A stretch of DNA of 64,000 nucleotides from Cupriavidus taiwanensis. GTDB taxonomy: Bacteria > Pseudomonadota > Gammaproteobacteria > Burkholderiales > Burkholderiaceae. The stretch is from the NCBI RefSeq assembly GCF_900249755.1, contig NZ_LT976854.1:2223709-2287708 (forward strand), in the 5' to 3' direction. The position numbers and the translations under genes are program-made. Below, one piece after another: positions 35,329 through 44,710 of the stretch; positions within the stretch are counted from its first letter, which is position 1; each line of letters begins with the position of its first letter. The notes beneath the pieces are model-generated. The model saw only the letters and a list, made by a program, of their open reading frames with translations. It searched no databases and had not been told where the DNA came from.

Positions 35329-35369
35329 ACCCTGCCTTCACCCGATAACGATTTCAACAGGAGACCTCC

Positions 35370-36335
35370 ATGCATCCGTTCTTCAAGCCACTGGCCGTTG
35401 CCGCGCTCGCGCTGATCCTTCCCGCCGGCCAGGCCTGGGCCGAGTTTCCCGACAAGCCGATCCGCTTCGTGGTGCCGTTCGCCGCGGGCAGCGCCACCGA
35501 CCAGCTCGCGCGCGCCATCGGCCAGGCCATCACCGTGGACAGCAAGGTCACCGTGGTGGTCGACAACAAGCCGGGCGCGAACGGCTTTATCGCCGCGTCC
35601 GACGTGGCCAAGGCGGCGCCGGACGGCTACACCGTGCTGATCAGCACCAACACCACGCATGCGGCCAACGAGCACCTGTTCAAGAAGCTGCCCTACGACC
35701 CGGTCAAGGACTACACGCCGGTCACGGCGCTCGGGCGCGGCGGCCAGATCATGGTGGTCAACCCGCAGGTGCCGGCCAAGACCGTGGGCGAGTTCATCGC
35801 GCTGGCGCGGCAGCAGCCCGGCAAGCTCAGCTTCGGCAGCGGCAGCTCGTCGTCGCGCATTGCCGGCGAGCTGTTCCAGCAGATGGCGCAGGTGCAGCTG
35901 CTGCACGTGCCGTACAAGAGCAACCCGCTCGCCATCACCGACCTGCTCGGCAACCAGATCCAGATGATGATCACCGACACCGCCACCGGGCTGCCGCAGG
36001 TCAAGAGCGGCAAGCTGCGCGCGCTGGGCGTGTCGGGCAAGGCGCGCTCGCCGCTGGCGCCGGAGGTGCCCACCATCGACGAGGCCGGCGTCAAGGGCTA
36101 CGAGATGAGCTACTGGTTCGCCGCCTACGCGCCCGCGGGTACGCCGCAGCCTGTGGTCGCCAGGCTCAACGCGATGATGGTGAAGGCCGCGCGCAGCGAG
36201 ACCGCCGCCGGCTTCTACAAGTCCACCGGCACGGAAGTCTTCACCAGCACGCCCGCGGAGCTGGCGAAGTTCCAGTTGCAGGAGTCCGGCAAGTGGGGCC
36301 GCATCATCAAGGCGGCGAATATCCAGCCAGAGTGA
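35370..36335 (+). CDS. Bug/TctC-family periplasmic solute receptor
   Basis: 321-aa tripartite-tricarboxylate-type receptor. The signal peptide ends near AWA (residue 24). The mature start is EFPDKPIRFVVPFAAGSATD, followed by DNKPGANGFIAA and LPYDPVKDYTPVT, all Bug hallmarks. CAGGAG precedes ATG 35370. It follows the AtuA pair by 41 bp, so it likely binds the substrate of that pathway. No TctA/TctB membrane genes are present, as is common for Bug receptors. A strong terminator follows. Confidence 0.9.
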   Translation: MHPFFKPLAVAALALILPAGQAWAEFPDKPIRFVVPFAAGSATDQLARAIGQAITVDSKVTVVVDNKPGANGFIAASDVAKAAPDGYTVLISTNTTHAANEHLFKKLPYDPVKDYTPVTALGRGGQIMVVNPQVPAKTVGEFIALARQQPGKLSFGSGSSSSRIAGELFQQMAQVQLLHVPYKSNPLAITDLLGNQIQMMITDTATGLPQVKSGKLRALGVSGKARSPLAPEVPTIDEAGVKGYEMSYWFAAYAPAGTPQPVVARLNAMMVKAARSETAAGFYKSTGTEVFTSTPAELAKFQLQESGKWGRIIKAANIQPE

Positions 36336-36365
36336 AACGCGGGCGGCGCAAGCTCCCATGCATGG

Positions 36366-36393
36366 AAAACGGGGCCACGTTGCCCCGTTTTTT
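36366..36393 (+). terminator. Intrinsic terminator after the Bug receptor
   Basis: AAAACGGGGC and GCCCCGTTTT pair around CACGTT and are followed by a run of T. It ends the rightward AtuA-Bug transcript. A reverse-strand variant of the AAAGCGTACCC repeat starts at its edge (36393-36414). Confidence 0.93.
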
Positions 36394-36522
36394 ACGCAGA
36401 AGTAGGTACGCTTTGACCCTTGCGGCCTTGTCGGGCAAGGCGCGGCTAAGATATGCGCTGGCCGCGCGCCCGCTCGCGCCGGCCTGCTCCTCCGATAACA
36501 CCAACCAGAACAGGATCAGGAT

Positions 36523-37572
36523 ATGAAGCTGCAGTCCGTGGTGCGCCATGCAACCTCCAGCCATCGCCAGCGCCCGACGCTGCGCCGGGCCCTATCGGCT
36601 GCCGTCATTGCCATCGCCATGGGCGGCGCCGTGCTGTCCGGCGGCGTTGCCAGCGCGCAGACCGCCACGCCGCCGGCGCAGCAGAAGACCCAGGTGCCGG
36701 GCTACTACCGCATGATGATCGGCCAGCTGGAAGTCACCGCGCTCTATGACGGCTACATCGACCTGGACCCCAAGCTCTTCAAGTACACCAGCGCGCGCGA
36801 AGTGCAGAGCCTGCTGGCGCGCATGTTCGTGGCTTCGACCCCGGGCATGCAGACCGCGGTCAACGCCTACCTGATCCATACCGGCAGCCGCCTGGTGCTG
36901 GTCGATACCGGCGCGGCGGGCTGCTTCGGGCCGACGCTGGGGCGCATCGGCGAGAACCTGCGCGCCGCCGGCTATGCGCCCGAGCAGGTCGATACCGTGC
37001 TGCTGACGCACCTGCATGGCGACCATGCCTGCGGCCTGGCCACGGACGGCAAGGCTGCGTTCCCGAATGCGACGGTCTATGTCGACAAGGCCGACCTCGA
37101 CTACTGGCTCAGCGATGCCAACGCCGCCGCCGCGCCGAAGGCAGCGCAGGGCCTGTTCGCCATGGCGCGTGCCGCGGTGGCGCCGTACCAGGCGGCGCAG
37201 CGCTTGCAGACCTTCAACGGCGCGGCCGCCACCGAACCCATTGCCGGCGTGCGCGTGGTGCAGGCCAACGGCCACACCCCCGGCCACAGCGGCTACCTGT
37301 TCACCTCGGGCAACGACAGCCTGCTGCTGTGGGGCGACATCGTGCACAACCACGCGCTGCAGCTGCGCCGGCCGCAGGTGGCGATCGAGTTCGACGTGGA
37401 CAGCAACCAGGCCGTGATCACGCGCAAGCGCATCCTGGAGCAGGCCGCCCGGGGGCGGTTGTGGGTGGGCGGCGCGCACATGCCGTTCCCGGGGCTGGGC
37501 CATGTGCGCCGCGAGACCGCGGGCTATGCGTGGGTGCCGGCCGAGTACGGCCCGATCCGCGGCGACCGCTAG
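36523..37572 (+). CDS. Exported metallo-beta-lactamase-fold hydrolase
   Basis: 349-aa periplasmic enzyme. A long signal region (residues 1-46, ending ASA-Q) precedes an MBL fold with LTHLHGDHACGL (HxHxDH), a later metal His in NGHTPGHSGY and Asp in LLWGDIVHNHAL. It groups by look with lactonase-like or class-B-related MBL proteins; the substrate is unknown. AGGAT before ATG 36523 supports the start. It stands alone, after a terminator and convergent with the GNAT gene. Confidence 0.86.
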   Translation: MKLQSVVRHATSSHRQRPTLRRALSAAVIAIAMGGAVLSGGVASAQTATPPAQQKTQVPGYYRMMIGQLEVTALYDGYIDLDPKLFKYTSAREVQSLLARMFVASTPGMQTAVNAYLIHTGSRLVLVDTGAAGCFGPTLGRIGENLRAAGYAPEQVDTVLLTHLHGDHACGLATDGKAAFPNATVYVDKADLDYWLSDANAAAAPKAAQGLFAMARAAVAPYQAAQRLQTFNGAAATEPIAGVRVVQANGHTPGHSGYLFTSGNDSLLLWGDIVHNHALQLRRPQVAIEFDVDSNQAVITRKRILEQAARGRLWVGGAHMPFPGLGHVRRETAGYAWVPAEYGPIRGDR

Positions 37573-37653
37573 CCACGCGCGGTGGCTCAGGCGTTCCAGC
37601 GGAGGAAGTGGGAGACGCTGATGCTGCGCCGGGGTGGCGCTGGCCGGGGAAGC

Positions 37654-38043
37654 TCAGGGCCGGCGCCGCTCCATCGCGACCATCGAGGGGGTAAAGCCGA
37701 GCTGGCCGAAGAAGGCGGCCTCGGACGAGCGCGCCGCGCGCAGCATCCAGCTGATATCGGGATCGCTGCCGACGATATGCCGCACCAGCGCGCGGCCGAT
37801 GCCGTGACGGCGGTGGCCGGGCGCCACCACCACCATCGACAGGAAGCCGTCGCAGACGTCGTCGCACAGCGCGCGGGCAAAGCCGATGACCTCGCCATGC
37901 TCGACCGCCACGGCCACGCGCTGCGAGTTGGCCACCAGCCGCGCGAATTTCTCGGGTCCGCCCACCCGGTGAGCCCAGCCATTGGCGATCAGTAGTTGTC
38001 TGGCTGCCTCGAGGTCGTCGGGCAACAGGTTACGGATTTCCAT
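37654..38043 (-). CDS. GNAT-family N-acetyltransferase
   Basis: 129-aa acetyltransferase of the GNAT fold. The acetyl-CoA pyrophosphate-binding motif A reads VVVAPGHRRHGIGRALV (R-x2-G-x-G/A), with the preceding strand FLSMVVV and a C-terminal AAFFGQLGFTPSMVAMERR. GGGAG stands nine bases before ATG 38043. The substrate is unknown. It is divergent from amn with about 200 bases between. Confidence 0.85.
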   Translation of the reverse strand: MEIRNLLPDDLEAARQLLIANGWAHRVGGPEKFARLVANSQRVAVAVEHGEVIGFARALCDDVCDGFLSMVVVAPGHRRHGIGRALVRHIVGSDPDISWMLRAARSSEAAFFGQLGFTPSMVAMERRRP

Positions 38044-38240
38044 TGGCGGCTCTCCCAGCAAAGCGTGTACGGCCCCCTCGCCGCCCCTTGCCACCAGGGA
38101 CGCCGCGAGTCGAGAACGGCACGGCAAGCCGTGCTGTGCAATTGGCGGAGTGTAGCGAGCGTGCGCTGGCGCGTCAATTTGGCTTCCGGCGGGGTGGGGC
38201 ACCGCTCACGGTGGCGCGCCGGCGCGGTATCATCGCTTCC

Positions 38241-39719
38241 ATGAACGCCCCCGTCTTTTCCTCCGCGCATCCGGCCGACCAGCTTGCCGAGTTCACTGAC
38301 GCGGATGCGGCGGTCGCCCGCATCCGCGAGATCTACGAGGCATCGGTCGGCGCCGTGCGCGCGCGCTTCGATGCCTTCGCCAGCGGCAAGCCGCTGCCCT
38401 CGGCCGCGCATGCGTGCTATCCGTACCTGGGCATCTCGGTCAATATCGAGACCATGGTCACCGACAGCCGCCCCTCCTGGGGCACGGTGGCGTACCCCGG
38501 CGTCTACGGCACCACGGTGACGCGCCCCGACCTGCTGGCCGACTACTACCGCGACCAGATCGAGCGGCTGATGCGCTATCACCGCGTGCCGGTGGTGGTG
38601 GGCCTGAGCCGGCGCCCGATCCCGCTGCCGTTCGTGATCGAGGCCTCGACCACCGACATCAGCTACACCCAGGCGCGCGAGCTGGAAGCGTCGTTCGTGC
38701 TGCCCGAACTGAACCGCATCGACGACGGCATCGCCAACGGCACCTACGAGCCGGTGCCCGGCGAAGCCTGGCCGCTGTCGCTGTTCCCCGCCGAGCGCGT
38801 GGACCTGGCATTGCAGCGGCTCTACCACTACACCGGCACCGCGCCGCAGCACTTCCAGCGCTTCGTGCTGTTCACCAACTACCAGCGCTATGTCGATGAA
38901 TTCGTCGCGCTGGGCCGCGCGCTGATGAGCGACGGCGACGGCGGCGGCTACACCCGCTTCGTCGAGCCTGGCGACGTGGTGCAGGACCTGGGCGCGCCCG
39001 AGCCCGACGACGCCACGCGTCCGCGCGTGCTGCCGCAGATGCCGGCCTACCACCTGGTGCGCGGCGACAAGCTGGGCGTGACGCTGGTGAATATCGGGGT
39101 GGGGCCGTCCAACGCCAAGACCATGACCGACCACCTCGCCGTGCTGCGCCCGCACTGCTGGCTGATGGTGGGCCACTGCGGCGGCCTGCGCCGCTCGCAG
39201 CAGCTGGGCGACTACGTGCTCGCGCACGCGTACGTGCGCGACGACCACGTGCTCGACCACGACCTGCCGCCCTGGGTGCCGGTGCCGCCCATCGCCGAGA
39301 TCCAGGTGGCGCTGCAAGAGGCCGTGGCGCGCGTGACCGGGCTGTCGGGCAACGAGATGAAGACCCGCATGCGCACCGGCACGGTGGTATCGACCGACGA
39401 CCGCAACTGGGAACTGAAGTCCAAGTCGCTGTACGCGCGCTTCAACCAGTCGCGCGCGATCGCCATCGACATGGAGAGCGCCGCGGTGGCCGCCAACGGC
39501 TTCCGGCTGCGCGTGCCGTATGGCACGCTGCTGTGCGTGTCGGACAAGCCGCTGCATGGCGAACTGAAGCTGCGCGGCATGGCCAACGCGTTCTACCGCC
39601 AGCGCGTCAGCCAGCATATGACCATCGGCCTGGAGGCGATCCGCATCCTGCGCGAGAACGGTGTCGAGCAGCTGCATTCGCGCAAGCTGCGCAGCTTTGA
39701 CGAGCCGGCGTTCCGGTAG
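38241..39719 (+). CDS. amn: AMP nucleosidase
   Basis: 492-aa cytosolic enzyme splitting AMP to adenine and ribose 5-phosphate, used in purine salvage. An Amn-specific N-terminal domain (SVNIETMVTDSRPSWGTVAY) is followed by a phosphorylase-like C-terminal domain with VNIGVGPSNAKTMTDHLAVL, MVGHCGGLRRSQQLGDY and DMESAAVAANGFRLRVPYG. The ATG at 38241 has no clear ribosome site; a TATCAT box ends seven bases before it, so a leaderless message is possible. A strong bidirectional terminator follows. Confidence 0.94.
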   Translation: MNAPVFSSAHPADQLAEFTDADAAVARIREIYEASVGAVRARFDAFASGKPLPSAAHACYPYLGISVNIETMVTDSRPSWGTVAYPGVYGTTVTRPDLLADYYRDQIERLMRYHRVPVVVGLSRRPIPLPFVIEASTTDISYTQARELEASFVLPELNRIDDGIANGTYEPVPGEAWPLSLFPAERVDLALQRLYHYTGTAPQHFQRFVLFTNYQRYVDEFVALGRALMSDGDGGGYTRFVEPGDVVQDLGAPEPDDATRPRVLPQMPAYHLVRGDKLGVTLVNIGVGPSNAKTMTDHLAVLRPHCWLMVGHCGGLRRSQQLGDYVLAHAYVRDDHVLDHDLPPWVPVPPIAEIQVALQEAVARVTGLSGNEMKTRMRTGTVVSTDDRNWELKSKSLYARFNQSRAIAIDMESAAVAANGFRLRVPYGTLLCVSDKPLHGELKLRGMANAFYRQRVSQHMTIGLEAIRILRENGVEQLHSRKLRSFDEPAFR

Positions 39720-39747
39720 CGGTCCGCAACGCATTCCCCTGAAATGC

Positions 39748-39781
39748 AAAAGGCCGGCGCCCATCGGACGCCGGCCTTTTT
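39748..39781. terminator. Bidirectional terminator between amn and ompW
   Basis: AAAAGGCCGGCG and CGCCGGCCTTTTT form a long stem flanked by A on one side and T on the other, so it works in both directions. It separates convergent amn and ompW. Confidence 0.95.
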
Positions 39782-39796
39782 CATGAGGTAGCGGGA

Positions 39797-40438
39797 TCAG
39801 AACCGATACCCGACGCCAACGCTGAACAGCCACGGATCCAGGCTTACCTTGGAGACCTTGACGTCCCCCGCCTTGACGTCGCTCGACAGCCAGATCTTCT
39901 TGATGTCGGCGTTCAGGAACCAGTTCTTGGTCAGCTTGTAGTCCATGCCGACCTGCAGCGCGGGCCCCACGCTCCAGCTATCGAGCTGCAACGCATTGTT
40001 GGCGATGTTCTCGCCCCAGATGCGGGTGAAGTTCAGGCCCGCGCCGATATACGGGCGGAAGGTGCCGTTGGGAATGAAGTGGTATTGCACCAGCAGCGTC
40101 GGTGGCAGGTGCTTGAAGGTGCCGACCTTATTGCCGTCGAGGTAGACGTTCTGCTTCTGCGGCACCGTCAGCACCAGTTCGGCGGCAATGTTCGGTGTGA
40201 AGAAGTAGGTGACGTCGAGCTCGGGGATCCACTTGTTGTTGACCGTGATGCGGTCCGACGGGCCGACGCCGCCGACCGGGTCGGAGCTGTTGGCCATGTC
40301 GAGGTAGGTGCCGCGCAGCCGCACCATCCAGTTGCCTTGCGCGTCGTCCGCGGCGGCGGCGGGCGTGGTGAACGCGCCGAGCATGGCGCAGGCGGCGATG
40401 GCCGAACAGGTGGCGGTGCGAAGAGACAGTGTTTTCAT
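39797..40438 (-). CDS. ompW: OmpW-family outer-membrane protein
   Basis: 213-aa eight-strand barrel. A signal peptide ends AAA-DD (about residue 29). Then come NWMVRLRGTYLDMA, a middle strand VTYFFTPNIAAELVLT, FRPYIGAGLNFTR and the final strand SLDPWLFSVGVGYRF ending in Phe, all OmpW features. OmpW forms a narrow hydrophobic channel. The ATG at 40438 was chosen for its signal peptide. It is convergent with amn and shares its terminator. Confidence 0.92.
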   Translation of the reverse strand: MKTLSLRTATCSAIAACAMLGAFTTPAAAADDAQGNWMVRLRGTYLDMANSSDPVGGVGPSDRITVNNKWIPELDVTYFFTPNIAAELVLTVPQKQNVYLDGNKVGTFKHLPPTLLVQYHFIPNGTFRPYIGAGLNFTRIWGENIANNALQLDSWSVGPALQVGMDYKLTKNWFLNADIKKIWLSSDVKAGDVKVSKVSLDPWLFSVGVGYRF

Positions 40439-40794
40439 GGGTCTGCTTGGTTTGTGATCGAATCCGGCGCCCAGTGTGGCGGAGCGCGCCAGCGCGGGTC
40501 TTGACACAAAACAAGCGGAACCAAATGGTGCGTGCGGCGTCGCGAGGGCGCTACAGCGTGGCCACGCGCGGCGTGGCTTCGGACGCCGCTTCTAACCACA
40601 TGCGAAATGATTCGTAGCGCGGCAGGATCCTGCCGCTTACGCTGTGCGAAAGATCCGAGCACGCGCAACGCGTTGTGCGGATCGGCACCAGGCATGTCGT
40701 GGGCGTCCGCAAGGGCGTCTTTCCGGGTGTGCCCCGTGGGGGCGGGGCACACCGGTTTTCTTGCGGGACTTCAGGCGTCAGGCTGCGTCGGTCG
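40439..40794. other. 356-bp intergenic region with several hairpins
   Basis: No gene is supported. It holds GCCACGC-GCG-GCGTGGC (40561-40577), an 18-bp perfect palindrome GCGGCAGGATCCTGCCGC (40619-40636) and a terminator-like hairpin (40723-40759). The ompW promoter should lie near 40450-40540. Confidence 0.6.
40723..40759 (+). terminator. Hairpin with T-run downstream of leuA
   Basis: CCGGGTGTGCCCC and GGGGCACACCGG pair with one bulged G and are followed by TTTTC on the + strand. Being about 40 bases past the leftward leuA stop, it may also mark the end of that transcript, although the T-run fits the other direction. Confidence 0.6.
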
Positions 40795-42504
40795 TCAAGC
40801 CTCGGCGGCCACGCCGGCCGGTGCGGTACGTGCCGTTTGAGCGCTGGCACCAAAGCCCGCCTGCAGGTGCCGGTTCACGCCCGAGAGCACCGCGCGCAGC
40901 GAAGCGCTGACGAGGCTGGCATCGATGCCCGCGCCGAAGCCGGTCGGCGAATCGCCCACGCGCAATTCCACGTAGCAAGCTGCGCGCGCATCGGCGCCGG
41001 CGGTCATCGCATGCTCGTGGTAGTCCATCACGCGTACCGGCAGGTCCAGCGCATCAATGAAGGCGTCGATGGGGCCGTTGCCGCTGCCGCGCACGCTGCA
41101 GGGCCGGCCGTCGCGCACCATCTGCACCGTGATCACGGTGGCGCCGGTACTGTCGGATGCCAGCTGGTGCGAGACATATTGCAGCGGCGTTTCGCGCGCG
41201 AGGTACTCGCGCTGGAACAGGCCATACAGGTCGTCCGCGCTCGCCTCCAGCCCGGTGCCGTCGGTCATGGCCTGCACCGCGCGGCTGAACTCGATCTGCA
41301 GGCGGCGCGGCAGGTAGAGGCCGTGCACCTGCTCCAGCAGGTAAGCCATGCCGCCCTTGCCCGACTGGCTGTTGACGCGGATCACCGCGTCGTAGCTGCG
41401 GCCCAGGTCGGCCGGGTCGATCGGCAGGTAGGGCACTTCCCAGATGCGGTCCGGCTGCTGCTGCGCGAAGCCCTTGCGGATCGCATCCTGGTGCGAACCC
41501 GAGAACGCGGTGAACACCAGGTCGCCCACATACGGATGGCGCGGATGCACCGGCAACTGGTTGCAGTGCTCCACGCACTGGCGCACCGCATCGATATCGG
41601 AGAAGTCCAGCCCCGGCGCCACGCCCTGCGTATAGAGGTTCAGCGCCAGTGTCACCAGGTCGACGTTGCCGGTGCGCTCGCCGTTGCCGAAGAGGCAGCC
41701 CTCGACGCGGTCGGCGCCCGCCATCAGCGCCAGCTCGGCGGCCGCCACCGCGGTGCCGCGGTCATTGTGCGGATGCACCGACAGCGCGATATGCGCGCGC
41801 CGCGCGAGGCGGCGGTGCATCCATTCGATCTGGTCGGCGAACACGTTGGGCGTGCTGCATTCCACCGTGGTCGGCAGGTTCAGGATCATCGGGCGGTCCG
41901 GGCCGGCCTGCCACGCGGCCGACACCGCGTCGCTGACTTCCAGCGAGAAATCGAGCTCGGCCAGGCTGAAGGTCTCGGGCGAATACTCGTAGGTCCAGGC
42001 GGTCCCGGGCATGGCGTCGGTCAGCGACTTGATCAGGCGCGTGCCCGCTACCGCGACTTCGCGGATCTCGTCGCGCGAGGCATTGAAGACGATGCGCCGC
42101 CACGCCGGTGCGATCGGGTTGTACAGGTGCACGATGGCGCGGGCCGCGCCGCGCACCGATTCGACGGTACGGCGGATCAGGTCCTCGCGCGACTGCGTCA
42201 GCACGACGATGGTGACGTCGTCGGGGATGCGGCGTTCTTCGATCAGCATGCGCACGAAATCGAAGTCGGTCTGCGACGCGGCGGGGAACGCCACTTCGAT
42301 TTCCTTCAGGCCGATCTTCACCAGCTGTTCGAAGAAGCGCAGCTTGCGCGCCGGGTTCATCGGCTCGATCAGGGCCTGGTTGCCGTCGCGCAGGTCGGTG
42401 CTCATCCAGCGCGGCGCGCGCGTGATGGTGCGGCCGGGCCAGGTGCGGTCAGGGAGGTCGACGGTGGCGGCGGGGCGGTACTTGGTGGCGGGATTGCCGA
42501 GCAT
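40795..42504 (-). CDS. leuA: 2-isopropylmalate synthase, long (LeuA2) type
   Basis: 569-aa enzyme condensing acetyl-CoA with 2-oxoisovalerate, the first committed step of leucine synthesis. The TIM-barrel part has [17 protein letters not shown] and the metal/active-site motif [17 protein letters not shown] followed by [14 protein letters not shown]. The C-terminal ~150 residues are the LeuA dimer/allosteric domain where leucine inhibits. AAGGAG eight bases before ATG 42504 supports the start. It is preceded by a leucine-codon leader and terminator, indicating attenuation, and stands apart from leuBCD. Confidence 0.95.
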   Translation of the reverse strand: MLGNPATKYRPAATVDLPDRTWPGRTITRAPRWMSTDLRDGNQALIEPMNPARKLRFFEQLVKIGLKEIEVAFPAASQTDFDFVRMLIEERRIPDDVTIVVLTQSREDLIRRTVESVRGAARAIVHLYNPIAPAWRRIVFNASRDEIREVAVAGTRLIKSLTDAMPGTAWTYEYSPETFSLAELDFSLEVSDAVSAAWQAGPDRPMILNLPTTVECSTPNVFADQIEWMHRRLARRAHIALSVHPHNDRGTAVAAAELALMAGADRVEGCLFGNGERTGNVDLVTLALNLYTQGVAPGLDFSDIDAVRQCVEHCNQLPVHPRHPYVGDLVFTAFSGSHQDAIRKGFAQQQPDRIWEVPYLPIDPADLGRSYDAVIRVNSQSGKGGMAYLLEQVHGLYLPRRLQIEFSRAVQAMTDGTGLEASADDLYGLFQREYLARETPLQYVSHQLASDSTGATVITVQMVRDGRPCSVRGSGNGPIDAFIDALDLPVRVMDYHEHAMTAGADARAACYVELRVGDSPTGFGAGIDASLVSASLRAVLSGVNRHLQAGFGASAQTARTAPAGVAAEA

Positions 42505-42550
42505 ACGGGGTCTCCTTCCTCGCAAGGGAAGATGAAAGATGGAACAAGGG

Positions 42551-42584
42551 AAAAAGCGTGGCGAAAGGCTGCCGAACTGCCACG
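42551..42584 (-). terminator. Candidate leuA attenuator terminator
   Basis: On the minus strand CGTGGC and GCCACG pair around a 16-base loop and are followed by CTTTTT, about 45 bases before the leuA start and just after the leader-peptide stop. This placement is that of an attenuator. The stem is short (6 bp), so strength is uncertain. Confidence 0.6.
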
Positions 42585-42589
42585 GGGCC

Positions 42590-42736
42590 CTAGGCCCGGC
42601 AACCGATCGGTAGGCTTAGCAGTAGCGAGGAAGCGCGCAGGGCGCGGCCCGATGCCAGCACAGCCAGCACGCGTGCGCGGGCGGCGATGCGGGACGCATC
42701 GGCAGCCTGGCAGTGAGTGCTGGAGTAACGGTTCAT
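42590..42736 (-). CDS. Candidate leucine leader peptide upstream of leuA
   Basis: A 48-aa frame whose end reads [14 protein letters not shown]. The leucines are written CTA CTG CTA AGC CTA: three of four are CTA, normally among the rarest codons in such GC-rich genomes, so ribosomes should stall there when Leu-tRNA is short. The frame ends two codons past the start of a GGGCC/GGCCC pairing region and just before the terminator at 42551-42584. The start is unsure (ATG 42736, no clear ribosome site; ATG 42796 is in frame). It is a regulatory peptide rather than a functional protein. Confidence 0.6.
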   Translation of the reverse strand: MNRYSSTHCQAADASRIAARARVLAVLASGRALRASSLLLSLPIGCRA

Positions 42737-43115
42737 CGTGGCAGGAGAGAGGGGGCCGCAGCCGCTCCGGTGGGTGCGCACGCAGCGCAAGTCCATATGA
42801 CCGGGCAAGGTTAGTCGACAAGCCCGGACCCGGTCAAGCGCGGGGCGCGTGCCGCTGTGCGCAGCGATCGATCGTGGCCCGATCGGGGGAGCGGCCGCAA
42901 CGGCTTGCGCCAAATGGCTGGGACCTGCGCGCCGCAGCGCGTGGCGAGCTGTCTTTGCCTCGCCCGTATGGCGCTGTCACTGCGCTGCCACTGCGCTGAA
43001 TGGATGAATCGCGGCGATGTTCTGTGCGCTGCACCTCAGTCGTCTGGCTGGTACTGCGCGGGCCGCTTTGTGCCTAGGCTGATAGCGCGGGAAAAACACG
43101 ACTGGGGGGAACATC
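42737..43115. other. 379-bp divergent region, leuA leader side and lipoprotein side
   Basis: No gene is supported. It must hold the leuA promoter (reading left) and the promoter of the Ig-like lipoprotein (reading right). No clear sigma-70 boxes could be picked by eye. Confidence 0.4.
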
Positions 43116-44474
43116 ATGAGACTGAGAATGTGGGCATCCTGGCTGGCGGGTCCGGCCGCGGCCTTGTTGATGGCGGCATGCGGCGGTGGCGGCGGCGGCA
43201 GCGCACCCGCCGCGCCGGCATCGGGCGGCACGGCCACGCCGCTGACCTATACCGCGAAGATGAGCGTGACCTCGGGCGAGGTCGGCGTCGGCCGCACGCT
43301 GACCATCAGCGCGCTGGCCGTCGACAGCAACGGCGTCGACGTATCGGGCAGCACGACCTTCAACTGGACCAGCACCGACAGCGCCGTCGCCACCGTCGAG
43401 CCAAGCGCCGGCACGCCGGGCAGCGCCGTGGTCAAGGGCGTGGCGCCGGGCACCACCACCGTGCAGGTGGTCGCCACCGTGCGCGGCACCGACAACAGCA
43501 CCGTGCAGCTGCCCGCGCAGTCGGCCACCATCACCGTGGTGGCGGCGTCGGCCCAGAGCTACACGCTGTCGATGCCGGCCACCAGCCTGTCGATGAGCGA
43601 CGGCCAGGAACTGCCGCTCAAGGTGACGCTGCTCGACAGCAACGGCAGCGATGTGTCGGCCAGCGTCAACAGCTGGGCCTGGTCCAGCAGCGGCACCGCG
43701 GTCCAGGTCACGGCCAGCCAGAACAGCGCCACGCTGAAGGCCAGCAACGGCTCGCCCTCGACCGCGGCGACGGCCAGCGTGTCGGTGTCGGTGACTGCGC
43801 CTGACGGCCATGCGCTGGCCGGCGTGATCGCCGTGATGGTGCAGAAGAACGGCGCCGCGGCCTATCGCGTGGTGACCACCAAGGGCGGACGCGAAGTCAA
43901 CGCGCTGCAGGTGTTCAGCAATCGTCCGGACACCTTCACCGCGCGCGTGCTGCGCCACGACGGCCAGGACGTGACCGCGGACTTCGACGGCAGCTGGAGC
44001 TACACCGCAAGCTCGGCCACGCTGTCCGCCACGGAAGCGCCGGGTACGCATGACGCCACGGTACGCACCAGCCTGGCCGGCGACACTGGTCCGGTACAGA
44101 GCAGCCTGACGGTGACCGCGGTCAGCAGCAAGCTTGGCGAGCGCCGCAGCGCCACGCTGACGGTGACGGAGAACCCGCTGTGGGCACTGGTGGGCGACAA
44201 CCAGGATCCGATGACACTGCTGCTGCTGGCGCCGATGCCAATCGAGGTGACCGCGCGCATGAAGCACCTGGGCGAGGATGCGCAGTTCACCGCGTGCAAG
44301 GACTGGGCATGGTCCAGCACCGGGCCGGTGTCGCTGAGCCCGAGCATGGTGATGCTGCCCAACCAGGTGCGCGCCAGCGGCACCGGGCCCGGCGACTTCA
44401 CCATCACCGCGACGTGCACCGCGGTCGCGGACAATACGCCGCTGAAGGTGGTTTTCCATGGGACGGTGAAGTAA
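43116..44474 (+). CDS. Lipoprotein with bacterial Ig-like (Big) domains
   Basis: 452-aa surface lipoprotein. Lipobox LLMAAC at residues 17-22 is followed by a Gly6 linker, then beta-rich Ig-like modules: residues about 45-142 (ISALAVDSNGVDVSGSTTFNW, TVEPSAGTPGSAVVKGVAPG fits Big_2), 150-230 and weaker ones to the end. Thr, Ser and Val dominate. A G-rich ribosome site lies before ATG 43116 and a strong terminator follows. An adhesive or structural role is likely but not shown; no catalytic domain is visible. Confidence 0.83.
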   Translation: MRLRMWASWLAGPAAALLMAACGGGGGGSAPAAPASGGTATPLTYTAKMSVTSGEVGVGRTLTISALAVDSNGVDVSGSTTFNWTSTDSAVATVEPSAGTPGSAVVKGVAPGTTTVQVVATVRGTDNSTVQLPAQSATITVVAASAQSYTLSMPATSLSMSDGQELPLKVTLLDSNGSDVSASVNSWAWSSSGTAVQVTASQNSATLKASNGSPSTAATASVSVSVTAPDGHALAGVIAVMVQKNGAAAYRVVTTKGGREVNALQVFSNRPDTFTARVLRHDGQDVTADFDGSWSYTASSATLSATEAPGTHDATVRTSLAGDTGPVQSSLTVTAVSSKLGERRSATLTVTENPLWALVGDNQDPMTLLLLAPMPIEVTARMKHLGEDAQFTACKDWAWSSTGPVSLSPSMVMLPNQVRASGTGPGDFTITATCTAVADNTPLKVVFHGTVK

Positions 44475-44497
44475 GGGCTGGTATCCCGCGGCTGGTG

Positions 44498-44524
44498 AAA
44501 CGCCCTCCGGATGGAGGGCGTTTT
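44498..44524 (+). terminator. Intrinsic terminator after the Ig-like lipoprotein
   Basis: AAACGCCCTCC and GGAGGGCGTTTT pair around GGAT with a T-run. Confidence 0.93.
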
Positions 44525-44547
44525 GCATTGCGGAGACACCGATGGTT

Positions 44548-44676
44548 TGCTCCCCTCTCCCGCTTGCAGGAGAGGGGCCGGGGGAGAGGGCGGGCGCGTG
44601 CCATAGCGACAGCCTTCACTTCGTCGAGACTCCCGGCCCTCACCCCAACCCTCTCCCGCAAGCGGGAGAGGGAGCA
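44548..44676. repeat. Composite palindromic repeat element, copy 1
   Basis: Two CCCTCTCCCGC-NN-GCGGGAGAGGG palindromes (44552-44577, one mismatch, and 44649-44672) bracket a core with GACAGCCTTCACTTCGTCGA. The same arrangement, with a related core, is at 50712-50839, which implies one spreading unit rather than chance hairpins. No coding capacity. Confidence 0.8.
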
Positions 44677-44710
44677 CACAAACGGCAAGCCAGAGACCAT
44701 CGATCAAGGC

